Assembly (NCBI RefSeq): GCF_004366075.1
Contig: NZ_SODU01000003.1
Coordinates: 248,001-312,000, forward strand
DNA from: Kribbella pratensis
GTDB taxonomy: Bacteria; Actinomycetota; Actinomycetes; Propionibacteriales; Kribbellaceae
DNA: 64,000 nucleotides
Direction: 5' to 3'
Shown here: positions 16,970 through 23,597 of the stretch, piece after piece
How the letters are laid out: the number at the start of each line of letters is the position of its first letter
Numbering within the stretch: the first letter of the stretch is position 1
The notes under the pieces: generated by a model
Databases searched by the model: none
The model's input: only the letters and a program-made list of their open reading frames with translations
What the model was told of the DNA's origin: nothing
Program-made: the position numbers and the translations under genes

Positions 16970-18818
16970 CCTGCAGTGCACCCAGGGTAACTATTCACGG
17001 CGTCGGCTGTTCCGGTCGCCGCGCGTGCTCGCGGTCGTCGTACTGGCTCGCGCATTCCCACGCTGGTTCGCCTTGCTGATCGGGTGCATCGTCCTCACCG
17101 CCATCTGGCCGGCGATCTTCGCGGCGCTGGTCGCACACCTGATCACAGTCCTTCCCGCTGCCGCCCGGTCAGGCCCGAACTCACCCGCGGCAGCCGACCT
17201 CGTTTCGGCACTCGCCGGCATCGCGCTTGTGCTGGCAGCTCAGGAGATAACGCGCGCCGCCTACGAGGTGGTGCGCTGGGCGCTGTACCGGCGGTATGAG
17301 GAACACCTGATCGGTCGCGTGATCCGGGCCGCTCTCGGCGCAGGCACCTTGGACATCTTCGAGCGGTCCGACCTGGCCGCCAAGACTGACCGTGCCGTGC
17401 GCATCGCGGGCCTCGAACCCGGGGACCTGGTCGACGGCTTGAGCATGAAGTGGCCCCTGCAAGCCCAGGGTCTCGCGGCCGCTGTGCTGGTGGCCACCGT
17501 CTCCACCCCGGCCGCCGCAATCCTGGGCCTGGTCTGGATCCTGGTCGGCAACAGGCTGCAGGCGAACATGCGTCGCTCCGACCAGTTCACCTGGGAAGAC
17601 GCCGTACACGCCGCGAGCTACACGCATCGGATCGGCTTGCGTCAGGAGTGGGCCAAAGAGGTCCGCATCTTCGGTCTCACCGGCTGGTTGTCGGATCGGT
17701 ACGGTTGCCAAACGGCTCGCATACTCGCGGAGCTGGCCAAGGCCCGCAAAGTCGGACAGCGCCCGCTGGCCGTGCTCCTAGCCCTCGTCGTTGTGGTCAA
17801 TGCCGCCGTCATCGCCCTGGCCACACGGTCAGACCTCGGCGTCGGCTCTGTCGTACTGCTGCTCCAAGGCATGCTCGGCATGAGCCTTCTCGCCGATCAG
17901 TGCGGTGACGATCTCATCGAGTACGGCGCTAGTCGCGTCCCGGTCGTTCTTGAGCTGGAACACCTCGTTTCCCACCACGCCACGACACACTCTGGCACTG
18001 CCAGGGCATCAGGACGTCCGACGGAGTCGATCGTGTTCGAGGAGGTGACCTTCGGATATCCCGAGTCCGGCAGAGTTATCTTCGATCGGCTGAACCTCGA
18101 GATCCGGGCGGGTACGTCGCTTGGCATCGTCGGCCTGAACGGAGCAGGCAAGACAACGTTGACCAAGCTACTCACGGGGCTCGAAGTACCGCAGAGTGGC
18201 CGGATCCTCATCGACGGAACCGATCTTCGCGAGCTCGATCAGGAATCGTGGCGGAAGTCCGTGGCAGCGATCTTCCAGGACTTCGTCCACTACGAGATGT
18301 CCGCGCGGGACAACATCGGTCTCGGCGCAGTCGAGCAGTTGGCACAGCCAACGATCGACGGGGAAATCGAGCGCTCCGCCGTACGAGCCGGCGCGGATGC
18401 CATCCTCGGCGCGCTCCCGCATGGTCTGGACACGACGCTTTCTCCCCGGCTCGAGAGTGGAGTCGACCTGTCGGGTGGACAGTGGCAGCGGATAGCCCTC
18501 GCCAGGTCACTCATGGCGGTTCAAGGTGGCGCGCGCATTCTCGTTCTCGACGAACCAACCGCGCAACTCGACGGACGCGCCGAGGCGGACATCTACGACA
18601 GGTTCCTCGATCTCACGTCCGGCTTGACCAGCGTCGTGATCAGCCATCGCTTCTCCACGATCCGCCGCTCCAGCCGGATCATCGTGCTTGACGGCGGACA
18701 GGTCACCGAAGACGGCAGTCATGAACAGCTCCTCGCGGCCGACGGAACCTACGCACGCATGTTCCGCAAGCAAGCGATGCGGTTCAGTTCCAACGCCGAG
18801 GAGGACATCGATGACTGA
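16941..18818 (+). CDS. ABC exporter half-transporter 1 (fused membrane and ATPase domains)
   Basis: A 625-residue exporter subunit as drawn. The membrane domain covers about 40-330 (first span FPRWFALLIGCIVLTAIWPAIF). The nucleotide-binding domain covers about 365-605: Walker A GLNGAGKTTLTKLL, Q-loop AIFQDFVHY, signature DLSGGQWQRIALARSLM, Walker B ILVLDEPTAQLD, H-loop VVISHRFST. The start is uncertain: TTG 16941 coincides with a perfect -35 box, and the next usable start is GTG 17025 (VLAVVVLARAF), without a Shine-Dalgarno. With the downstream gene it forms a heterodimeric exporter. This pair type often exports peptides, but no precursor peptide gene is visible nearby. Confidence 0.9.
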   Translation: MTRRVAAVTFLQCTQGNYSRRRLFRSPRVLAVVVLARAFPRWFALLIGCIVLTAIWPAIFAALVAHLITVLPAAARSGPNSPAAADLVSALAGIALVLAAQEITRAAYEVVRWALYRRYEEHLIGRVIRAALGAGTLDIFERSDLAAKTDRAVRIAGLEPGDLVDGLSMKWPLQAQGLAAAVLVATVSTPAAAILGLVWILVGNRLQANMRRSDQFTWEDAVHAASYTHRIGLRQEWAKEVRIFGLTGWLSDRYGCQTARILAELAKARKVGQRPLAVLLALVVVVNAAVIALATRSDLGVGSVVLLLQGMLGMSLLADQCGDDLIEYGASRVPVVLELEHLVSHHATTHSGTARASGRPTESIVFEEVTFGYPESGRVIFDRLNLEIRAGTSLGIVGLNGAGKTTLTKLLTGLEVPQSGRILIDGTDLRELDQESWRKSVAAIFQDFVHYEMSARDNIGLGAVEQLAQPTIDGEIERSAVRAGADAILGALPHGLDTTLSPRLESGVDLSGGQWQRIALARSLMAVQGGARILVLDEPTAQLDGRAEADIYDRFLDLTSGLTSVVISHRFSTIRRSSRIIVLDGGQVTEDGSHEQLLAADGTYARMFRKQAMRFSSNAEEDIDD

Positions 18819-20607
18819 GAACTCCCGTCGTACCAGCCGCCGGCGCGTCATCACAACGATGCTGCGCCTAGCTTGGCAAGCAGATCGCGCAGCGGCGGTG
18901 CTCGCGTTCGTCCTGGCCGGGCTTGGGGCGATCACGCAGTCGTTCTACGGTCTGTGGCTGAAGTTCATCGTGGATGGCATCCACACCGGCAGTCCACTTC
19001 CCCTGGGGGTCGGCGCTGTCGGAGGCGTCGTCTCGATTGCCGCCAGTGTCGCTGTGGCCTACGGCGGACAGCGTGCCCAGTCTCGGCTCCGCGATCACAC
19101 ACGGTACCTGATGAACGCGCAGATCCTCAACCTGGTCAGCGCCGCGCCAACGCTGGAACTCCACGAGAACCCCCACCACCTGAACGAGCTGCATGCGTTC
19201 CAACGAGAAGGCCATCAGCTCAGTCAGGTCCTGCCGAGGATGGTCGAACTCTGCGCCGTCACCGTGCAGATCGTCACGACCGCGGTCCTCATGGTGCTTG
19301 TCGATCCACTCCTCCTCGCTCTGCCGTTGTTCGCAGTGCCGTCGCTGCTCGTCAGCTTCAAGACAAGCCGCATCTTCCGCGACAGTGGCCGGCGCGCAGC
19401 CGAACCCGCCCGGCTTGCTGAGCATCTCGTCGAGCTGACGGCCACGCCCGGCGGCGCGAAGGAGGTCCGCCTGTTCAGGTTGCAAGCGGAGATGCTGCGC
19501 AGGTTTCAGCGGGCCCACCACCAGATTCGACGCCTTCATGGACGAGCCCAGCTCCAGGCCGCCGGCTGGAGTCTCGCCGGACGACTGGTCTTCATCGCCG
19601 GATACATCGCTTCCATCGCTCTTGTGGTGCGGCAAGTCACCATTGGCGAGGCAACCATCGGCGAAGCCGCGCTGATCGCGGTGCTGGCCGGTCAGGTGCT
19701 AGGGCTGGTCAGCGGTTCCAGTGAGGTCCTACAGCTCACAATCCGAAGTCTGGTCGCCGCCGACCGTTTCGTCCGCCTGCAGGACCTCTTCGGCCACGCG
19801 GCTCGGGGCCATCGTCCTGTGCCGCAGCGGCTTGAGCACGGCATCTCGCTGCGCAACGTTTCCTACCAGTACGACGGCGCAGCGCAGCCTGCCCTCGAGG
19901 AGATTGATGTGGACCTGCCCGCCGGCTCGACAATCGCCATCGTCGGCGAGAACGGCGCCGGCAAGTCGACTCTGGTCAAACTCCTTGCGGGCCTCTACAG
20001 CCCGACCAACGGCAGCATCACCATCGACGGGGAGGATCTAGGCTCGGTCGAACTCACCCGATGGCAGCACAGAGTCTCTGCTGCGTTCCAAGATCACGCC
20101 CGCTTCGAGTTTCTGGTGCGCGAAACCGTTGCGCTCGGAGACATCGAAAACGCTGACACCGACCTGTTGGTCCTTGATGCGCTCGAACGCGCCGCAGCCA
20201 CCGACGTACTGTCCGCCCTGCCCCGCGGGCTCGACACACAGCTCGGCTCAGGCTGGCCGGCCGGGGTCGACTTGTCCGGAGGCCAATGGCAGAAGCTCGC
20301 CATCGCCAGAGCAATGATGCGCCCAGCTCCTGCCTTACTGCTCCTCGACGAGCCCTCAGCAGCCCTGGACCCCGAAACCGAGCACCGCCTCTTCGAAGCG
20401 TGGACCCAGGCTGCACATCATCTCCGAGAGCGCGCCGGCTCCATTACTGTCCTGGTCTCCCACAGATTCTCCACAGTGCGCATGGCCGACAGCATCATCG
20501 TTCTCCAGCGCGGGACGATCGCAGAACACGGCTCCCACGAAGAACTGCTCCACAAGAACGGCCTCTACGCCGAACTCTTCAACCTCCAAGCCTCCGCCTA
20601 CCGCTGA
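18811..20607 (+). CDS. ABC exporter half-transporter 2
   Basis: A 598-residue partner of the upstream half-transporter. ATG 18811 overlaps the upstream 3' end by eight bases and follows GAGGAGG. The membrane domain covers about 25-320 (AVLAFVLAGLGAITQSFYGLWLKFI, LVFIAGYIASIALVV). The ATPase domain has Walker A GENGAGKSTLVKLLAG, AAFQDHARFEF, signature DLSGGQWQKLAIARAMM, Walker B LLLLDEPSAALDPE and VLVSHRFST. Both subunits keep the catalytic Glu, so neither ATP site is obviously degenerate. Confidence 0.93.
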   Translation: MTENSRRTSRRRVITTMLRLAWQADRAAAVLAFVLAGLGAITQSFYGLWLKFIVDGIHTGSPLPLGVGAVGGVVSIAASVAVAYGGQRAQSRLRDHTRYLMNAQILNLVSAAPTLELHENPHHLNELHAFQREGHQLSQVLPRMVELCAVTVQIVTTAVLMVLVDPLLLALPLFAVPSLLVSFKTSRIFRDSGRRAAEPARLAEHLVELTATPGGAKEVRLFRLQAEMLRRFQRAHHQIRRLHGRAQLQAAGWSLAGRLVFIAGYIASIALVVRQVTIGEATIGEAALIAVLAGQVLGLVSGSSEVLQLTIRSLVAADRFVRLQDLFGHAARGHRPVPQRLEHGISLRNVSYQYDGAAQPALEEIDVDLPAGSTIAIVGENGAGKSTLVKLLAGLYSPTNGSITIDGEDLGSVELTRWQHRVSAAFQDHARFEFLVRETVALGDIENADTDLLVLDALERAAATDVLSALPRGLDTQLGSGWPAGVDLSGGQWQKLAIARAMMRPAPALLLLDEPSAALDPETEHRLFEAWTQAAHHLRERAGSITVLVSHRFSTVRMADSIIVLQRGTIAEHGSHEELLHKNGLYAELFNLQASAYR

Positions 20608-20685
20608 GCCGTATAGCTGAGACGCCGCAGTCCTCGGTCAGTGCCTCGGGGTCGATCGCGCTACGCGTCAGCAGCACCGCGGCCG

Positions 20686-21393
20686 CTAATTCTGGTCTTC
20701 GACCTGCTGCAGGCGGCGAACGAACTGGCTGGTGATCCAGCCGGGCGCAGTGATTGCGGTGCCGACGACAACTGCCCAGGCACCGGCGGACAGGGCTTGC
20801 GTTGCTTGGAAGGGAGTGCGGTATCGACCTTCGGCGACAACCGGGATCTGCACGCGCCTGGCCAGTTCACCGACCAGGGTCAGGTCTGGGGCTTCCACCT
20901 GTGGGCTGTCCGGTGTGTAGCCGGACAGGGTTGTGGAGACCACGTCGGCGCCGAGCGCTTCGGCCGCTTCACCCTCCGCGAGCGTCGACACGTCGGCCAT
21001 CACCAGAGCTCCGGCCTCATGGATTGCCTCGATGCTGCGGATCAGTGGGTTGCCGTCCGGACGAGGTCGCGCCGTCCCGTCCAGCGCGACGATGGTTGCC
21101 CCGGCGGCCACGACCTCCTGGGCGTGCTGCACAGTCGGCGTGATGTAGACGTCGCTGGGCTCGAGGTCGACCTTCCAGAGCCCGATGATCGGTACGTCGA
21201 CCAGCGGGCGGACAGCGCGGATGTCGGCCGGCCCCTCCAGCCGGAGTCCGACCGCACCACCCTGCACCGTACTCGCCGACATGGCGGCGATGACCCGGGA
21301 GTCGCGCAACGGATCCGAGCCCCGTGCCTGGCAGGAGACAACCAGTCCACCCCGGATCCGCTCCAGCACGTCGTTGACGGCGTTGATCGTCAT
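20686..21393 (-). CDS. nanE: N-acetylmannosamine-6-phosphate 2-epimerase
   Basis: TIM-barrel enzyme (235 residues) converting ManNAc-6-phosphate to GlcNAc-6-phosphate in sialic acid or amino-sugar catabolism. Diagnostic segments: GGLVVSCQARGSDPLRD, IIGLWKVDLE (catalytic Lys region), YITPTVQHAQEVVAAGATIVALDGTARPRPDG, MADVSTLAEGEAAEALGADVVSTTLSGYT and VVAEGRYRTP. The ATG overlaps the stop of the upstream ROK kinase remnant (ATGA), so it was once translationally coupled to a ManNAc kinase. With that gene broken, nanE may need another promoter; none is obvious. Confidence 0.93.
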   Translation of the reverse strand: MTINAVNDVLERIRGGLVVSCQARGSDPLRDSRVIAAMSASTVQGGAVGLRLEGPADIRAVRPLVDVPIIGLWKVDLEPSDVYITPTVQHAQEVVAAGATIVALDGTARPRPDGNPLIRSIEAIHEAGALVMADVSTLAEGEAAEALGADVVSTTLSGYTPDSPQVEAPDLTLVGELARRVQIPVVAEGRYRTPFQATQALSAGAWAVVVGTAITAPGWITSQFVRRLQQVEDQN

Positions 21394-21608
21394 CCTGCTC
21401 CGATCGCATCGAGGGGCGCGGCAAGGAGGGCGGCTGCACCGAGCACGCCGGCCAGCGAACCCAGCCGGCCGCGCAGGACCTCGACCTGCCCGCCCGGGCC
21501 AGGCAGACAATGGCGGCGGATCGCCTGCTCGACCTGTCGCCGGCACGGCTCCCCGAGCTCGGCGACGCCTCCGTTTATACCGCGGTCGCCCAGATCGGCG
21601 CGAATGAC
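21390..21608 (-). pseudogene. C-terminal remnant of a ROK-family sugar kinase (ManNAc kinase-like)
   Basis: The reading frame ending at 21390 encodes GINGGVAELGEPC, then LPGPGGQVEVLRGRLGSLAGVLGAAALLA. This matches the last 55-65 residues of ROK kinases (conserved glycine strand, VEV strand, and the AG-LGAA end). The ATP and substrate domains, about 230 residues, are missing; upstream comes directly the tRNA terminator. The ATGA junction with nanE is retained. Truncation by deletion at the tRNA locus is the simplest reading. Confidence 0.7.
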
Positions 21609-21646
21609 GAAGGCCCTCTGACCAGTTTCCTGATCAGAGGGCCTTC
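21609..21646 (-). terminator. Terminator hairpin after the initiator tRNA
   Basis: GAAGGCCCTCTGA (21609-21621) and its exact complement TCAGAGGGCCTTC (21634-21646) form a 13-bp stem, extendable by CAG/CTG towards the loop. On the minus strand it follows the tRNA by five bases; the following T-tract is weak. Confidence 0.82.
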
Positions 21647-21651
21647 CCAAG

Positions 21652-21725
21652 TAGCGGGGGCAGGATTTGAACCTGCGACCTCTGGGTTATGAGCCCAGCG
21701 AGCTACCGAGCTGCTCCACCCCGCG
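21652..21725 (-). tRNA. Initiator tRNA-fMet (CAU)
   Basis: On the minus strand the 74-nt sequence starts CGCGGGG and folds into a full cloverleaf. The anticodon CAU is at 21689-21691. It is the initiator because of the three consecutive G:C pairs in the anticodon stem (GGGCTCATAACCC) and the unpaired first base (C1 opposite T72). The T-arm is GCAGG-TTCAAAT-CCTGC. The 3' CCA is not encoded. Confidence 0.97.
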
Positions 21726-21829
21726 TCGTTGTGTCTTTAGTTTAGAGGATCTGGGCCGAGCAACCAAATCGGTTCCCGGTGCGCCGAAAACCCGTGTCTG
21801 CCGGCGGCTCGGCGGCGTACCGTCCGAGT

Positions 21830-22795
21830 ATGTCCCGACACGTCGTTCGTCCGTTCGAGGAGACGGATCTGCCGGCCGCGGCGGGTCTGCTCGCTGAGCG
21901 GCATCAGGCGCATCGCAAGCGTCACCCATTGCTTCCCGCTGACTACGAGGACGAGCAACTGGCGCTGGTCGAAGTGACGGCCGCCTGGGAGACCGAGGGT
22001 GCGTCCGGCGCGGTGATGGTCGAAGGCGGCGAGATCACCGGCTATCTGCTCGCTGCTCCGAAGCAGTCACCTGTCTGGGGTCCGAACATCTGGGTCGAGG
22101 CCGCCGGTCACGCCGTACGTGAGCCAGAACACATTCGCGACCTGTACGGCGCAGCTGCTGCGAAGTGGGTCGACGACGGCCGCATCGCGCACTACGTCCT
22201 GGTGCCCGACGACCCCGCGCTGATCGACGCCTGGTTCCGGCTCGCGTTCGGTTCGCAGCATGCGCACGCCGTACGACCTGTGCCTGACTCGCCCCTCTCG
22301 CCGCCCTCGGATCTGGTCGTACGCCGTGCCGTGCGTGCGGACATCCCTGTACTCGCGGAACTCGACCTGGAACTGCCCTGGCATCAGGGGTTGTCGCCGG
22401 TGTTCTCGTCCGGCGAGCTGCCGACTCTGGAGGAAGCGGTCGCGGACTGGGAGGAATCGATCGACGATCACGACTACGCGACCTTCGTTGCCTCGTACAA
22501 CGGTGAGGTCATCGGCTCGTCGGTCGGCTGCTCGCTGGACAAGTCGAGTGCGCACAGTGGGCTCGCGAAACCGGACAACGCCGGTTTCCTCGGGTTCGCG
22601 GCCGTGCTGCCGTCGGCTCGTGGACTCGGCGCGGGGCGGGCGCTGGGTGAGGCCGTGCTGCAGTGGTCGGCGGAGACCGGGTACTCGTCGGTCGTGACCG
22701 ACTGGCGAGTGACGAACCTGTTGTCGTCGCGGGCGTGGCCGCGGCTCGGGTTCCGGCAGACGTTCCACCGGTTGCATCGGCTGATCGGGCACTGA
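21830..22795 (+). CDS. Tandem-GNAT N-acetyltransferase
   Basis: A 321-residue protein made of two GNAT-like halves. The first (about 1-150: VVRPFEETDLPAAAGLLAERHQAHRKRHP) lacks a clear cofactor loop. The second (about 160-320) has AAVLPSARGLGAGRALGEAVLQWSAETGY, a good acetyl-CoA pyrophosphate loop, and ends RAWPRLGFRQTFHRLHRLIGH. This is the mycothiol-synthase-like tandem layout but lacks the features needed to call MshD. ATG 21830 is used. Substrate unknown. Confidence 0.85.
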   Translation: MSRHVVRPFEETDLPAAAGLLAERHQAHRKRHPLLPADYEDEQLALVEVTAAWETEGASGAVMVEGGEITGYLLAAPKQSPVWGPNIWVEAAGHAVREPEHIRDLYGAAAAKWVDDGRIAHYVLVPDDPALIDAWFRLAFGSQHAHAVRPVPDSPLSPPSDLVVRRAVRADIPVLAELDLELPWHQGLSPVFSSGELPTLEEAVADWEESIDDHDYATFVASYNGEVIGSSVGCSLDKSSAHSGLAKPDNAGFLGFAAVLPSARGLGAGRALGEAVLQWSAETGYSSVVTDWRVTNLLSSRAWPRLGFRQTFHRLHRLIGH

Positions 22796-22914
22796 CCGCG
22801 AGGTTGTCCACAGATCCGAACTCGCCGGTTCAGCCGAGGGACGATCACTGCACCTTCTTGGTCACGAAGGGCGTCTCGCAGCAGGCGGGGCGCCGCCGTT
22901 TCCAGGAGGCAGCC

Positions 22915-23499
22915 ATGTCGCGTTCATCGCTTCGTTCCCGAGCCGTGCCGTCCGCCCGCCGTATCGTGATCGGAGGCGCGGTCTTCCTGGCCGCACTCGG
23001 GCTCTCGACGACAGTCCCTGCCTCAGCAACAGTTTTCACCCCGTCGTCGACGTACTCCGCGGATCATCCATCGACCGAGCAGAAGGCTGGCACCTTGGAC
23101 GGCTTCGTGATCGAGAACCTTCCCGACGGCCTCGGCACGCCGAGCGACTTCGAGTACGAGTGGGAGGACGTGTCCTTCCACAGCCGGGTCTGGGAGACCG
23201 GACCGGATCCGGAGGGAGCGTTCAAGGTCGATCTGACCGTGAAGACCCTCCGCGGCGAGAAACTCACCGATCTCGAGGCAGTGAAGGACTTCCTGGTCGA
23301 GTACGAGGAGAAGGAGCCGGGCGACTGGCAGCTCGAACCGGTCAAGGTCGGCGGGTACGACGGCCTGTTCGCCGGCAACGAGGTCTTCTACTTCATCGAG
23401 CCTGGCGTCGCGGCCGAGGTCACGATCGACCACGAGCGCTTCACCGACGAGGACGTGCTCGATACAGCGGCCGGGTTCCACCCGGAGCCGACGACCTGA
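22915..23499 (+). CDS. Secreted protein of unknown function
   Basis: A 194-residue protein with a good ribosome binding site (AGGAGG, five bases before ATG) and a signal peptide (RRIVIGGAVFLAALGLSTTVPASATVF, cleavage after ASA). The mature part is acidic and beta-rich (FVIENLPDGLGTPSDFEYEWEDVSFHSRVWETG, EPVKVGGYDGLFAGNEVFYFIEPGVAAEVTI). The wording resembles actinobacterial lipoprotein-like or sensor domains, but there is no lipobox. Function not recognised. Confidence 0.85.
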   Translation: MSRSSLRSRAVPSARRIVIGGAVFLAALGLSTTVPASATVFTPSSTYSADHPSTEQKAGTLDGFVIENLPDGLGTPSDFEYEWEDVSFHSRVWETGPDPEGAFKVDLTVKTLRGEKLTDLEAVKDFLVEYEEKEPGDWQLEPVKVGGYDGLFAGNEVFYFIEPGVAAEVTIDHERFTDEDVLDTAAGFHPEPTT

Positions 23500-23544
23500 T
23501 GCCGTAGGCAACCAGCCGCGCGAGCGGGCGGGCGAAACGAACGA

Positions 23545-23578
23545 GGCGGCGACGCCGACTGATGTCGGTGTCGCCGCC
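23545..23578. terminator. Bidirectional terminator hairpin
   Basis: GGCGGCGACGCCGAC (23545-23559) pairs with GTCGGTGTCGCCGCC (23564-23578) through a TGAT loop with one G-T mismatch. It separates the convergent secreted-protein and UPF0182 genes. Confidence 0.8.
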
Positions 23579-23597
23579 CCGGAACCAGCCTGCGGGC

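Noticed and set aside
21652-21725. Attachment site of an integrated element
   Set aside because: No integrase and no repeated tRNA 3' end was seen nearby; only the truncated kinase hints at it.
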